Part shown: piece after piece, positions 9,305-20,400 of the stretch | How the letters are laid out: each line of letters begins with the position of its first letter | Numbering within the stretch: the first letter of the stretch is position 1 | From: Cohnella fermenti | GTDB taxonomy: Bacteria; Bacillota; Bacilli; Paenibacillales; Paenibacillaceae | Direction: 5' to 3' | Length of the DNA: 64,000 nucleotides | Assembly: GCF_004801405.1 (NCBI RefSeq) | Contig: NZ_SSOB01000010.1 | Location: forward strand, 62,001-126,000 | Notes under the pieces: model-generated | Database searches by the model: none | What the model was told of the DNA's origin: nothing | What the model saw: the letters and a program-made list of their open reading frames with translations, nothing else | Translations under genes and position numbers: made by a program

Positions 9305-10483
9305 TTAGTTAGCGGCAGCCGTCAGTTGCTCGGACAGGACAGAGGCCAGAATGCTTACCGCCTCGGTAATCTCTTCTTCGGCAATAAGCAGGTTCGGGAG
9401 CAGGCGCAGCACGTTCGGCCCCGCCGTGATGACGAGCAGGCCGCGCTCTTGCAGCGCAGCGACGATGTTCGCCACCGGGCCCGTGCATTCGATGCCGACG
9501 ATCAGGCCGCGGCCGCGCACGTCCACGACGTTCGGCAGCTCGCCCAGCGCCGAGCGCAGGCTGTCGATCAGCAGCTTGCCGGACTCGGCCGCGCGCTGCG
9601 GCGCCTGCTCGATCAGCATCGTCTCGATCGTGGCGATGACCGCCGCCGTGGCGATCGGCGTTCCGCTGAACGTCGAGCCGTGCGAGCCGGCGTTGAACGC
9701 CGGGATGAGCGGAGCCTTCGCCAGCATGGCGCCGATCGGGAAGCCGCTGCCGATGCCCTTCGCAAGGGTGAAAATATCCGGTTCGACGCCATAGTGCTCA
9801 TAAGCGAACAGCTTGCCGGTGCGCCCCATTCCCGTCTGGATCTCGTCGAGAATGAGCAGGATGCCCTCGCGGTCGCACAGCTCGCGCACGTCGCGCACAA
9901 ACTGCGGGTCCGCTTCGATGATGCCGCCTTCGGCCTGAATCAGCTCGAGCATGATCGCGGCCGTCTTGTCGGTGATAACCGCCTTCAGCGCTTCGATGTC
10001 GTTAAGCGGCGTATGGACGAAGCCGACCGGCAGCGGCAGGAAGCCTTCCTTCACCTTATCTTGCCCCGTCGCCGTCAGCGTCGCCAGCGTGCGCCCGTGG
10101 AACGACTGCGTGAACGTCACAATCTCGTAGCGCCCGTTGCCGAGCACCTTCTGGTGGTAGCGGCGGGCGATCTTGATCGCCGCCTCGTTCGCTTCGGCGC
10201 CGCTGTTGCAGAAGAACACGGCGTCGGCGCAACTGTTGTCGGTCAGCAGCTTGGCCGCCTTCTCCTGGTTCGGGGTGTAGAACAGGTTGGACACGTGCCA
10301 CAGCTCGTCGAGCTGCTCGGCCACGGCGTTCTTGACGCGTTCCGGCACATGGCCGAGGCTGGTGACCGCGATTCCGGTCATGAAGTCCAGGTACTCCTTG
10401 CCCTGATCGTCCCACAGACGGCTGCCCTTCCCCTTCACTAAGGTAATCGGATAGCGCGCGAACGTTGGGAACAAACTGCTCAT
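9305..10483 (-). CDS. argD: Acetylornithine aminotransferase
   Basis: PLP enzyme converting N-acetylglutamate semialdehyde to N-acetylornithine. The 392-residue chain has the class-III aminotransferase features: NSGAEANEAAIKIARR near 112, the ILDEIQTGMGRTG segment whose Asp contacts the cofactor, and Schiff-base lysine in TLAKGIGSGFPIG near 245. AAGGAG precedes ATG 10483 at a normal distance. It lies between argB and argF with short gaps, as part of one transcript. Confidence 0.96.
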   Translation of the reverse strand: MSSLFPTFARYPITLVKGKGSRLWDDQGKEYLDFMTGIAVTSLGHVPERVKNAVAEQLDELWHVSNLFYTPNQEKAAKLLTDNSCADAVFFCNSGAEANEAAIKIARRYHQKVLGNGRYEIVTFTQSFHGRTLATLTATGQDKVKEGFLPLPVGFVHTPLNDIEALKAVITDKTAAIMLELIQAEGGIIEADPQFVRDVRELCDREGILLILDEIQTGMGRTGKLFAYEHYGVEPDIFTLAKGIGSGFPIGAMLAKAPLIPAFNAGSHGSTFSGTPIATAAVIATIETMLIEQAPQRAAESGKLLIDSLRSALGELPNVVDVRGRGLIVGIECTGPVANIVAALQERGLLVITAGPNVLRLLPNLLIAEEEITEAVSILASVLSEQLTAAAN

Positions 10484-10521
10484 CTCGATCTCTCCTTTCC
10501 AACCTGTAATGGGATTAACCT

Positions 10522-11307
10522 TTAACCTCGCAAAATTCGGGTGCCGATGCCGCCTTCGCGGACGGCCTTGCTGAGCACCTTCGGCACGGAGCCGTCGACG
10601 ATCAGCACTTCCTTCACGTCGCCGTGCAGACAGCTCATCGCCGCCCGCACCTTCGGGATCATGCCGCCGTAAATCTCGCCGCTTGCGATCATCTCCTCGA
10701 TGTCCGCGAACGTAACCTCCGGCAGCACTTGCTTCTCTCCGTCTGCGGTTCTCATGATGCCCGGAACGTCCGTCACCACGATCATTCGCTCGACGCCCAG
10801 CCCGGAAGCGACCGCTCCCGCCGCCGTGTCGGCGTTGATGTTGTAGCGCTGGCTGCCCCTGTCGATGCCGATCGGCGCGATGACCGGCAGGTAGCCCAGC
10901 CTCAGGATGCCCTCGATCAGCTCCGCGTTGACGCCCACGGTGTCGCCGACGAAGCCGAGCTCATCCGCGTTCGCGACCGGCTTCGCTTCGATCAGGAGGC
11001 CGTCCGTGCCGGACAGGCCGAGCGCCCTCGCGCCGTTCTGCTGCAGCTTGCGCACGATCTCCTTGTTGATGCGTCCGGCGAGCACCATCTCGACGACCTC
11101 AAGGGTCGCCTCGTCGGTCACGCGCAGCCCGTTCACGAATCGGCTCTCGATGCCGAGCTTGCCGAGCGTCTCGTTGATGGCCGGCCCGCCCCCGTGGACG
11201 ATGACCGTCTCCACTCCGCTCTCCTGCAGTTCCCGTATATCTTGGAAAAAAACGTCCGGAAGGGCAGCCAGCGTGCTGCCCCCGCACTTCATCACGAATC
11301 GGTTCAT
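10522..11307 (-). CDS. argB: Acetylglutamate kinase
   Basis: Phosphorylates N-acetylglutamate. From ATG 11307 the protein is 261 residues, starting MNRFVMKCGGSTLAALPDVF, the amino-acid kinase glycine-rich loop. It also has VIVHGGGPAINETL and the NINADTAAGAVASGL nucleotide/substrate segment. An in-frame start 33 bases further upstream is possible, but AAGGGGG sits just before the 11307 ATG, and that start leaves a 13-base gap after argJ rather than an overlap. Members of about 258-260 residues without an N-terminal helix are usually not arginine-inhibited; which kind this is cannot be settled by eye. Confidence 0.95.
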   Translation of the reverse strand: MNRFVMKCGGSTLAALPDVFFQDIRELQESGVETVIVHGGGPAINETLGKLGIESRFVNGLRVTDEATLEVVEMVLAGRINKEIVRKLQQNGARALGLSGTDGLLIEAKPVANADELGFVGDTVGVNAELIEGILRLGYLPVIAPIGIDRGSQRYNINADTAAGAVASGLGVERMIVVTDVPGIMRTADGEKQVLPEVTFADIEEMIASGEIYGGMIPKVRAAMSCLHGDVKEVLIVDGSVPKVLSKAVREGGIGTRILRG

Positions 11308-11320
11308 GCGTGCATCCCCC

Positions 11321-12544
11321 TTACGTCCGGTAGGCGGCATTGATCCGGACGTAGTCGTACGTCAGATCGCAGCCCCAGGCGACCGCTTGCCCGCTGCCGT
11401 CGTTCAGGTCGACGCGAATGGCGACCGTGTCGCCCTTCAGGTAGACGAGCGCCGCGTCTTCGTCGAACGGAACCGGCCGCGACTGCTGGAGCACGGAGAT
11501 GTCGCCGAGCTTGATGTCGACCGTGTGCACGTTGACCGGACGCCCCGCGCGGCCGATCGCCGCGATGATGCGGCCCCAGTTCGCGTCCGCGCCGAACGCG
11601 GCCGACTTCACAAGGCTCGAGCCGATGATCGTCTTCGCAATCGCCTGCGCGTCGTCGTCGGACTTGGCGCCGACGATCGTCGTCTCGATCAGCTTCGTCG
11701 CGCCTTCGCCGTCGCGGGCGATCGCCTTCGCCAGCACTTCGCACACGTAGCGCAGGCCGTCGGCGAACGCCGCGAAGTCCGGATGCTCGCGCGTCAGCTC
11801 CTTGTTGCCCGCGAGGCCGCTCGCCATCGCCACCAGCATGTCGTTCGTGCTCGTGTCGCCGTCGACGGTGATCATGTTGAACGTCACGTTCGTCGCTTCG
11901 CGCAGCAGCTCCTGCAGCAGACTCGGCGAGATCTCCGCATCCGTCGTGACGAAGCCGAGCATTGTCGCCATGTTCGGATGGATCATGCCGGAGCCCTTGG
12001 CCGCGCCCGCAATCGTTACATCCTGCCCGTCCACCAGGACACGGACGCAGGACGTCTTCTTCACGAGGTCGGTCGTCAGGATCGCCTGGCTGAACTCCTC
12101 GGCCCCCCGCTCATCCGCCGCCAGGGCGGACGGAAGCTTGGCGATGCCGGCCGATACCCGGTCCATTCGCAACAATTCGCCGATTACGCCCGTGGAAGCT
12201 ACCGCAACCTGGTGCTTCGGAACGCCGAGCGCTTCCGCCAGCTCGGACCGCATCGTCCGTGCGTCGTCTTCGCCTTGCTTGCCGGTGCACGCATTGGCGT
12301 TGCCGCTGTTGACAAGCATCGCGCGCAGCTTGCCTTCCTCCGCCAGGCTCTCCCGAGTCACCTGAAGCGGAGCCGCCTGGAACAAATTCGTCGTATACAC
12401 GGCCGCCGCCGCAGCGGGAACGTCGCATACAATAACTCCGAGATCGTTCCTGTCCGTCTTCTTCAGACCGCAATGCAGTCCGCCTGCCTTAAATCCCTTG
12501 GGCGTCGTAACGCCTCCCTCGATGATAGCGAATGTCTTCCCCAT
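11321..12544 (-). CDS. argJ: Bifunctional ornithine acetyltransferase / N-acetylglutamate synthase
   Basis: Recycles the acetyl group from acetylornithine to glutamate and can also start the pathway from acetyl-CoA. The precursor cleaves itself before the Thr in KGSGMIHPNMATMLGF (near residue 190), which becomes the nucleophile. The product from ATG 12544 (MGKTFAIIEGGVTTPKGF) is 407 residues, normal for the family. A longer reading from TTG 12574 is less likely because GGAGG is placed correctly for the ATG. Having argJ rather than argA plus argE means the acetyl-recycling route is used. Confidence 0.96.
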   Translation of the reverse strand: MGKTFAIIEGGVTTPKGFKAGGLHCGLKKTDRNDLGVIVCDVPAAAAAVYTTNLFQAAPLQVTRESLAEEGKLRAMLVNSGNANACTGKQGEDDARTMRSELAEALGVPKHQVAVASTGVIGELLRMDRVSAGIAKLPSALAADERGAEEFSQAILTTDLVKKTSCVRVLVDGQDVTIAGAAKGSGMIHPNMATMLGFVTTDAEISPSLLQELLREATNVTFNMITVDGDTSTNDMLVAMASGLAGNKELTREHPDFAAFADGLRYVCEVLAKAIARDGEGATKLIETTIVGAKSDDDAQAIAKTIIGSSLVKSAAFGADANWGRIIAAIGRAGRPVNVHTVDIKLGDISVLQQSRPVPFDEDAALVYLKGDTVAIRVDLNDGSGQAVAWGCDLTYDYVRINAAYRT

Positions 12545-12574
12545 GGTCGCTCTCGTGCCTCCGTATCGGGTCAA

Positions 12575-13633
12575 TTATGGATATACCGGCGTAAACAGCA
12601 AGCCCAGCGTCTCGTCCCAGCCCATCATCAGGTTCAGGTTCTGGATCGCCTGGCCGGCCGCGCCCTTGACGAGGTTGTCGATGACGGAGATGATCGTGAT
12701 TCTTCCCGTCCTCGCGTCCACGTTCATGCCGATGTCGCAGTAGTTGGAGCCGTACACTTCCTTCGTCGCCGGATACGTCCCGACCGGACGAACCCGCACG
12801 AAGCGGCGCCCCTCGTAGAACTGCCGATACAGCTCGTTGAAGTCGGAGCTTGTGCGGCTCTTGTCCGTCAGCGTCGCGTACATCGTGCTCATGATCCCCC
12901 GGGTCATCGGGACGAGGTGCGTCGTGAACGTCGTCGTGACCGGCCGCCCGGCCGCGCGCGACAGAATCATCTCGATCTCCGGCGTATGCTGATGCTGTCC
13001 GACCTTGTACGCCTTGAAGTTCTCGTTCACCTCGGAGAAGTGGTTCGCCATGCTGAGGCCGCGCCCGCCGCCGGATACGCCCGTCTTCGAGTCGATGATG
13101 ATCGTGTCCGGATCGATCCAGCCCGCCTTGACGGCCGGGTACAGGCCAAGCGTCGTCGCCGTCGGGAAGCAGCCCGGGTTGGAGATGAAGTCCGCTCCCT
13201 TCACTTCGTCCCCGAACAGCTCGCTCATCGCGAACACGGCGCGGTCCAGGTAGCTCGTCTCCGGCGCTTCCTTCTTATACCACTGCGCGTAGACGTCCGT
13301 GTCCTTCAGCCGGAAGTCGCCGGACAGGTCGATGACCTTCAGGCCCGCATCCAGCAGGGAAGGCGCGAGCTTCGTGCTGACGCCGTGCGGAGTCGCGAGG
13401 AAAACAACGTCCGCCTTGCTCTTAATCAGCTCCGGATCGATGGCGTCCAGCGTGTCCGTGACGATCTCGATCAGATGAGGATATCCTTCCGAATACAGCG
13501 TCCCCGCGTTCGACGAGGAGACGACCGAGGTGACCGTCACGTTCGGGTGAGCGGCCAGCAGGCGAATCAGCTCGACCCCGCCGTAGCCGGTGGAGCCGAC
13601 GATCGCGGCGCGTACTTGAGTTCCGTGTGTCAT
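12575..13633 (-). CDS. argC: N-acetyl-gamma-glutamyl-phosphate reductase
   Basis: NADPH-dependent reduction of N-acetylglutamyl phosphate to the semialdehyde. The 352-residue protein starts MTHGTQVRAAIVGSTGYGG (Rossmann glycine motif) and has the active-site cysteine in NPGCFPTATTLGL near residue 148. Two ATGs compete, at 13648 and 13633. GGGAGAG lies 6-9 bases before the second, and the first would place that ribosome site inside the gene, so I chose 13633. This is the first gene of the arg operon, with a long (about 270-base) leader behind the promoter at 13915-13943. Confidence 0.95.
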   Translation of the reverse strand: MTHGTQVRAAIVGSTGYGGVELIRLLAAHPNVTVTSVVSSSNAGTLYSEGYPHLIEIVTDTLDAIDPELIKSKADVVFLATPHGVSTKLAPSLLDAGLKVIDLSGDFRLKDTDVYAQWYKKEAPETSYLDRAVFAMSELFGDEVKGADFISNPGCFPTATTLGLYPAVKAGWIDPDTIIIDSKTGVSGGGRGLSMANHFSEVNENFKAYKVGQHQHTPEIEMILSRAAGRPVTTTFTTHLVPMTRGIMSTMYATLTDKSRTSSDFNELYRQFYEGRRFVRVRPVGTYPATKEVYGSNYCDIGMNVDARTGRITIISVIDNLVKGAAGQAIQNLNLMMGWDETLGLLFTPVYP

Positions 13634-13635
13634 CG

Positions 13636-13758
13636 CTATCTCTCCCATTCAGGCAAAGCCTTTTTTTCTACATCATCATCTCTATGGTCATTCCGGCTTA
13701 TCCGCCGACTAATATCTTCTATGAAGTCCATATTGTTCTTCAGACAAACCTTCCTCAT
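13636..13758 (-). CDS. Possible 40-codon upstream ORF in the argC leader
   Basis: From ATG 13758 an open frame of 40 codons (MRKVCLKNNMDFIEDISRR...) ends with TAG at 13638-13636, two bases before the argC ATG and inside its ribosome-binding region. A second in-frame ATG at 13731 would give 31 codons. It contains several arginines, including an Arg-Arg pair. No clear ribosome site precedes either ATG and third-position GC is not high, so it may be chance. It is listed because its stop position would allow coupling to argC. Confidence 0.2.
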   Translation of the reverse strand: MRKVCLKNNMDFIEDISRRISRNDHRDDDVEKKALPEWER

Positions 13759-13908
13759 TGTAACGAATTACGGCAGGGAATGAAAGGTCGAATCTGTGTG
13801 GTCGTCGCGTCGCTATCGCTCCCAAGCCACGGCTCGGCATCTGCTCGGTCTCTGCATGCCCCCTGTCCCGCTGCCGCTTGGCCTCCGCTCGGTTCGGGTC
13901 GGTAATTC

Positions 13909-13943
13909 TGTATTATTATACATCCGAAAGTGTATTTATACAA
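13909..13943 (-). promoter_or_regulatory. arg operon promoter with two ARG-box-like palindromes
   Basis: On the minus strand, -35 TTGTAT (13943-13938), a 17-base spacer and -10 TATAAT (13920-13915) form a near-consensus sigma-A promoter. Two palindromes overlap it: TGTATTATTATACA (13909-13922) and TGTATTTATACA (13931-13942). Their centres are 21 bp apart, the spacing known for paired ARG boxes bound by ArgR/AhrC hexamers. Binding there would block RNA polymerase when arginine is plentiful. Confidence 0.8.
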
Positions 13944-13956
13944 CGGTTATTCACGG

Positions 13957-13998
13957 GGGATTCGCAGGAGATTCGCAGGAGATTCGCAGGGGATTCAC
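13957..13998. repeat. 11-bp tandem repeat upstream of the arg promoter
   Basis: Four near-identical copies of GGATTCGCAGG or AGATTCGCAGG lie just upstream of the ARG boxes. No gene is found between here and 14428. Confidence 0.8.
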
Positions 13999-14059
13999 AG
14001 CCTTATCTCGCGTGGGCTCATTGCGTGGGCTCGTTGTGCGGGGCTATGACAAATACGGG

Positions 14060-14255
14060 GCTGCGGCAAATATATGTTAAAAACCACATTCATTCGCGCC
14101 GCTGGCCCCCGAATTGCCGAATGAATACGAAAAACCGCATACATATGCTGCTCGAGCCCCGCCACATGCCCAATGAATGCGAAAAACCGCATACATTCGG
14201 CCTCTAGCCCCCTCCAACCGACGCATGAATGCCAAAAATCACATAAAATCCGGCT
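14060..14255 (-). repeat. Dispersed intergenic element, copy C
   Basis: Four quasi-palindromic cores on the minus strand, for example TATGCGGTTTTTCGCATTCAT at 14171-14194. They are centred near 14236, 14184, 14130 and 14080, so spacing is 50-54 bases. The layout matches copies A and B, but the segments between cores are more GC-rich and more diverged. It lies between the arg promoter region and the amylopullulanase 3' end. Confidence 0.75.
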
Positions 14256-14313
14256 CCGCCTAACCTCCAGCCTCGAAATCCGCCCATCAACGCGCCAATG
14301 GATCATCGCAAAC

Positions 14314-14357
14314 GAGAAATAGCGGCACAGGGATCGCTCCCTTATGCCGCTATTCTC
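14314..14357 (-). terminator. Long hairpin after the amylopullulanase gene
   Basis: Arms GAGAAATAGCGGCACAGGGA and TCCCTTATGCCGCTATTCTC pair almost perfectly over about 19 bases around a short loop. It lies 72 bases past the stop codon at 14429. The T run on the minus strand is weak (TTTCTCGTTTG). Confidence 0.6.
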
Positions 14358-14428
14358 ATCTTGCGTTGCTCAGCTTGCATTGCTGTTCGTGCGCTGCTCT
14401 CAGCCTAAAGGCGGACGCTCGCCGGCGG

Positions 14429-17400
14429 TCAGCGGACCAGCTTGAGCAAGCGGTACAGCACAGCCGCGGCTTCGGCACGGGTGGACGTTGCGGTCGGCGC
14501 GAAGCTGCCGTCGCCCTTGCCGCCCATCAGCCCGAGCTCGCTGGCCAGCTTCACGGCGGACGCCGCGTAGGCGGAGATGGACGCTGCGTCCTTGAAGCCG
14601 GATGCGGCCGAATCGGAAGCCGCGCCGCTTGCGGTTCCGTTCGCAGTTCCGCTTGCCGCGCCGCTCGCATTCAGAACCTTGGCGGCCTTCGCGATCAGAA
14701 CGGCCATGTCCTGCCGGCTGATCGGGTCCAACACGCCGAACGTGCCGTCGGTGCGGCCGGTGACGATGCCGAGCTTCTGCGCGGAGGCCACCGCCTCCTC
14801 GTACCAGGCCCCGGCCTTCACGTCGCTGAAGGTTGCCGTCGCCGACTCGTCCGCGAGATCGAACGCTGCGACCAGCATCGTGACGAATTCCGCGCGCGTC
14901 ACCTCGCCGGTCGGGTTGAAGCGGCCGTCGCCGACTCCCTGAACTGCCCCGCGCGCAGCGAGCGCCGCGATCGGTTCGGCCGCCCATGCCGCAGTCGGCA
15001 TGTCGGAGAAGCTGACTTTGTTGTATGCCGCCGCATAGACGCTGAAGTGCTGCGGACGGAAGACGGCGCTGCCGGACGTCTTGTCGTAGTAGCCGTTCTT
15101 GACGACGTCAAGGCCGCCGTCATCGTTCAGATAATACACGATAACCTGCTCCGTCTTCTCGTCTGCCTTCGGCGTGTACGGAAGCTTGACGGACAAGTCC
15201 CCGCGGGCGCCGAACTCGCCGATCTTCTTGCCGTCGACAAGCAGCTCGAAGTCATATGCTTCGTTGTCGCCCAGAGCGGCCAAGGCTGCCGCCGAGAGCG
15301 TCGAACGATCGACCTTGCCGACGGTGAGCTGCAACTGCTCCGGATTCGTCCCGGCCTTCGCGAGAAGGTCCGCGGAGATCGTAATTGTGGCGAAGCCGAC
15401 GTCGAGCACAAGCCGCTCGATCCCGCTGCCATTGCTGTTGCCGTTCTCGCCGCCGCTGCCATTGCCGTTGCCGCTGCCGTCGGTGCCAGTCAGAATCGCC
15501 TTCAGCGGCACGGTTGCCACGACCGTCTTCGTTCCTTCCTCCGGCCGAACGACGATGCCGACGGAGCCGTCCGACGAGCCGCTTATCGCTTGGCTCAGGG
15601 CCGCTTCCGTCACGTCCGCCTTAGCGACGCCTTGGGCGTCCGGCTTCGGCTTCGAGGTAATCGTCCCCTTCTCCACCGACTCCCCGCTCGGAGTCGTCAC
15701 GACTGTCGATCCCGGATCGGTCGTCCCCGGATTGTTCGTGCCGGGGTCCGTCCCGTCGCCCGTGCGGGTAACCGTCAGCACAATCGTCTTCGTCGCCTGG
15801 CTGGCGCGGCCGTCGTCGGTGTACCACGACTGGTCGATCGTCGCCTGCGTCGGCTCGATATGAAGCTCGAACTTGTTCGTTCCGACAGCGAGTGGAATGC
15901 CCGGCAGATAGACGTTGCCGTAGTCATCCATCGCATCCGACGGGATCGATTCGCCGTTGATCGTGAATGCAACGCCGTACGGAACCGTTGCCTGGAGCGT
16001 AAACGAATCGTCATCGGTCGTATACGCGATATTGTCGCCGTAAGAGATTCTCGGCATCGTGACGATCATCGGCATGTCGACCCAACGCAACACATAGTCG
16101 TCTACAATCATTTTGTTGCCGCCCTGGTTGCGGATGGTCAGCTTCATGTTCGTATCGGTGGAGCTGTACGCCCAGTTGCCGTAGTCCGCGGTGTCGTTCT
16201 CCGTCCGAGTATGGCTGGTGAACGCCTCCGTATTCCAGTCGCCTCTCGTGTACTTGTATTCAATGGACTTGCCCGCCATCATCTTGAACGTATACTCGAC
16301 GACATTGCGGTCGGTCGCCCCGCTCGGCACGTTCAGCTTGCCGCCGTTCGCGCTCCAGCCGTTGATCGTGCCCGCAATATAGATGCTGTCCGTCGCCGGC
16401 GTGTAGCCAGGCAGATGCAAGCGGAGCGTGACATCCACCATAACGAGCTTCGGCGTTACGCTCTGCTCGTCGGAATAAGCCCGGTTGTAGGAGGCGTCGA
16501 TGGCGGCCACACGGTACGTGTAGCTCGTTCCGTTCGACACGGTATAGTCCGTATAGGTGAGCGCGCTGCGTAGAGTCGCGATCTTCGCATAGGAACCGGT
16601 TCCCGACTTGCGATACACCTCGTACGCAACCGCGTCTGAGCTCGATGACGTCCAGCTCAGGTTCGCCTGCCCGGATTCCACCAGAATGGAGGCAAGCTCC
16701 GGAGCGGCTGGCGGAATGACGTCGCTCTCGTCGGCCAACGCGTGCATGGTCGTCTCTTCGGACGCCGCGAACGTCTCTTCGTTGTCCGTGGAAGCCATCG
16801 CGTAATAATGGTAAGTGCCCGGCGCCGTCGGCTCGAACTTCGCCTTGTACACCTTGGATGCTCCGTCGTCGCGCAGGTACGTCATCGCGTACTCGACCGA
16901 ATTCTCTTCGTCCCCTTCCTGATAGACAACCAGGTACACCGACAGGTGAGGAGCCTCAATACCGGCCAGCCCGGAATCGTCCGTCAGTCCCGGCACGTTA
17001 ACCGCTGCCTCAATATCGTCCGTCGCGTTGCCGAAGCCGATGACGAGATCGTTCGCCCGGCTTGGCGCGCCGACGCTGCCGATCGGGAAGAACGGGGTCG
17101 CGGAGACCATGTCCTGAAGCAAGCTCTCCCCCGCTCCTTGCGTTGTCGTTACCGCATAGTAGTACTTGATGCCGTTCGTTACGGTCAGGTCGACGTACCC
17201 CGGCGTCTCGACGGAACCGAGGAACGAGAGCTCGCCCCCTTCGATCGGAGCGCGGTAGACGCGATAGCCGTCTGCGCCTTCCACCGCATCCCAGCTCAGC
17301 GTGACGCTGCCGTTGCCGCCGATCGCCTGCACGTTCGCCGGCGCTTCAACGCTGACGAGTTCACCGTCCGACAGCATCATAAGCCCGGTCAGCGCCGGAA

Positions 17401-20400
17401 CCCTCAGGCTGATCTTGCCGCCGGCGACCGTTCCTTCGATCTCGCCGCCCAGCAGATCCGTCAGCTTCGTCCCGTCCGGCAGATAGCCGGTCACGTCCGC
17501 CGAGATGACGGCTGCCTCGCTGCCGCTGTTGATGACGACGAGCGCGCCCTTCGTCTCGTTCTTGCGGGCATAAGCGATCACATTGCCCTGCGCGTAAGCC
17601 AGCTTAAGATCGCCGGTACGGAACACGTCGTTGTCGTTCCGCACGGCCGCCGCCGTCTTGTACGTCTCGTACAGATCGGCGTAGCGCCCCTTCGCGCTGT
17701 AGTCCCCGTGCGATTCGGAGATTCTCTCCCACGGGAACGTGCGGCGAGAGTCGGGGTCCTTCGTTCCCGTCACGCCGACTTCGTCGCCGTAGTAGACCGT
17801 CGGAGCCCCCGGATAGCCCATCTGGAAAATCGCGATCAAAGCCTGCTGCTTCAGGGCTGTGTCCGAAGCTTCCGGCGCGATTTTCATATTCTCCTCTTCC
17901 CAGGTCGGGTTGTCGAGCTTCGTCAGCGAGCGCACCGTGTCGTGCGAATCGACGAGGTTCAGCATCGCCAGCCACGCTTCCTCCGGATAATCCTCGCGGA
18001 TGCGCTCGAGCGCCGCGTTCAGATTCGCCGCGTTGCCCGCGCTTGCGTCCCCCTTCGCTCCGTTAATGATGAAGTCCTGGATCGCTCCGCGGAAGCGGTA
18101 ATTCATGACCGAGTCGAACTGGTCGCCGAGCAGGTACTTCGTTGCCACGCCCCACTCCTCGCCCAGAATGACCGGCTCGTCGATCGCCTTGCCGTTCGCG
18201 TCCGTCCGCCCGGCAACCGACTTGACCGCCTCGCGGAACTTCTGCCACGTGCCGCTCGACACGTCCGGCGCGACATCCAGCCGCCAGCCGCTCGAGCCCA
18301 TCCACATCCACCGCTGCGACGCCGTCTCTTGCATTGCCGCATCGGCGTCCTCGTCGGACAGCCCCGACAGGTCGTAGCCGATGACGTTGTCCCGATAGTC
18401 GATATTGTTCCATTCGTGCTGGCCGTCCAGCGCCTCGGAATCCCCGTCCTGAGGCTCCTTCGCGTCCATCGCCGGCAACGAGTCGTACCCCCACCAAGCG
18501 TCGTAGCTGTAATGGGTCGTCGTCGTGCTGTCCTTATCGAAGTCGGTCGTGTCGCCGATCGTGAACCAGGTCGTGAAGCCGAAGTCGTCCGGATAGACGT
18601 AATTGCGGCCCGTCGTCGGGTTGATCTGGCTCGTGAACGAAGCGATGACCGATTGCTCCGCCTGCTCCTGCGTCCAGGTCGGATGGGCCTTCTTCGTGTC
18701 CCACACCTTCGCCCAGTATTCGTAAGCCCCGATCTCCGGATATTTCTCGTAGCGATCGAAGTAGATCGAATCGTCGCCCACGTGATTGAACACACCATCG
18801 TTAATAATGCGAATGCCCGCCTGTGCCGCCGCTTTGGCGAACGTCTCGAAGACGGCGTCCGATTTTTGCCTCGTCTCGTCGTAATTCAATCCCGAAGTCG
18901 GATCTCCCGGCGTGTTGTACACCGGCTCTCCGAACATCGGATCAAGATGCTTGTAGTCGGTCGCGTCATACTTGTGGTTGGAGGATGCCCAAGCGACCGG
19001 ATTCAGGTAAATCGCCGTGACGCCGAGCTGCTTCAGGTAATCGAGCTTCTGCTGCACGCCCTGAATGTCCCCGCCGTAGAACTCGTTGCCCCACACGCCG
19101 TCCGTCTTCGCATCCGGATAATAAGGAGCGTTCACGGCCGTGCTGCGGTCCGGACGCTCCGGCACGTCGCTCCAGTCACCCCACACCTGGTCCGGAGCCG
19201 GGTCGTTCGTCACTCCCCCGTCGTAGTATTGCAGCGGATTCACCGTGATTTGCCCCGCGTTGTCCCCCGTCTCCGAACGAACCCCGCGAGAGCCGTCCAC
19301 CAGCTTCGCCCGGTTGTTGCTCTCCTCGCCATCGAAGAACCGGTCCGGGAAAATCTGATAAACAACCGAGTTCTTCATCCAGTCCGGAGTCCGATAGTCC
19401 GCCGCGTAGACGGTCAGGTTAAACGGCACCGCACCGTCCGATACGACCGTTCCCGTTCCGCCGCTGTCGTTGTCGTCCCCGTATTCCAGCTTGGCCGAGC
19501 CGTCGACCAAGATGAACTTGTACCCCCAGATCCCAATCTCGTCGAAAATCCCGCTGTCCAGCACGACCTCATAGTAGTCGAGATCCCCTACTGTTGTTGT
19601 CCGGCGCATGGGGTAGGTGGAAGCAAGTCCCTCTCCGTTCGTCAGTTCGACCCGCGCGACCTGCACGTCGTCATGGCCGACCGCGATGCGCAGCGTCAGG
19701 TTCTCTTCGCCTTGCTTGATCGCTCCGAACGGCTTCTTGAACGTTACCGACCAACTGTCGAAGGCGATCTTCGACGCGTCGAGCTTGCCGTCGTACTTGC
19801 CGCTGCCGATCGTGTAATCCGCCGCAAGCAGCTTCGGATCGTCCGTCTGGCTGAAGGAGAACGTCACGTCCGCCGCGTCCGCGAGCTTGAAGACGTAGTT
19901 GCCTCCGGACGCTCCGAAGTTCTCGTCGTCCCAGGTCGCGCCCATGACGACCTTGGCTTCATAGCCGCCTGCAGGCAGCGTGCGCTGCAGCATGTAGACC
20001 GTGTTGTCGAAGTAATAGTCGACGAACATCTGGGTCGCGAGCTCCGGCTTCCAGTCCTCCGCATCCCCCATCTCCGTCTGCAGGTCGCCGACGAGTCTCG
20101 GCCACTTGTCTGCAGCGACCGCCGGCGCGTAACGCTGAATCCCCGTCAGCGTTGCGCTGTCGGGAGCCTCGAGCCTGACCTGATTCGTCTCCCCATTCAG
20201 GTAGAAGTTGATCTTGGCCGCCTTGGTCAGCGTAAGCCCAATATTGTTGCCGTCCACAGAGCTGGCGATTGCGTCCGCCCAATCCCCGTTCTTCGTGATC
20301 TTGAACTCGTAGCTCCCCGCCTCCAGCACCGCCGAGTAGGCGTAATATTCGCCGACCAGGTGCTTCATGCGGGTAACGGTTCCGCTCGGCGTCCAATCGC

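Noticed and set aside
8297..10441. 714-codon plus-strand frame opposite argF and argD
   Set aside because: Antisense frame created by high third-position GC. The minus strand encodes well-recognised enzymes.
10907..13783. 958-codon plus-strand frame opposite argB, argJ and argC
   Set aside because: Same antisense artefact; no motif or start signal.
13634..13905. T-box riboswitch in the arg leader
   Set aside because: No TGGNACCGCG-like T-box sequence or following terminator pair could be found; ARG boxes explain the control better.
14060..14255. CRISPR array (four similar cores at regular distance)
   Set aside because: Cores are degenerate, and similar arrays recur with alignable spacers (A and B), which true CRISPR spacers would not do. 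No cas genes.
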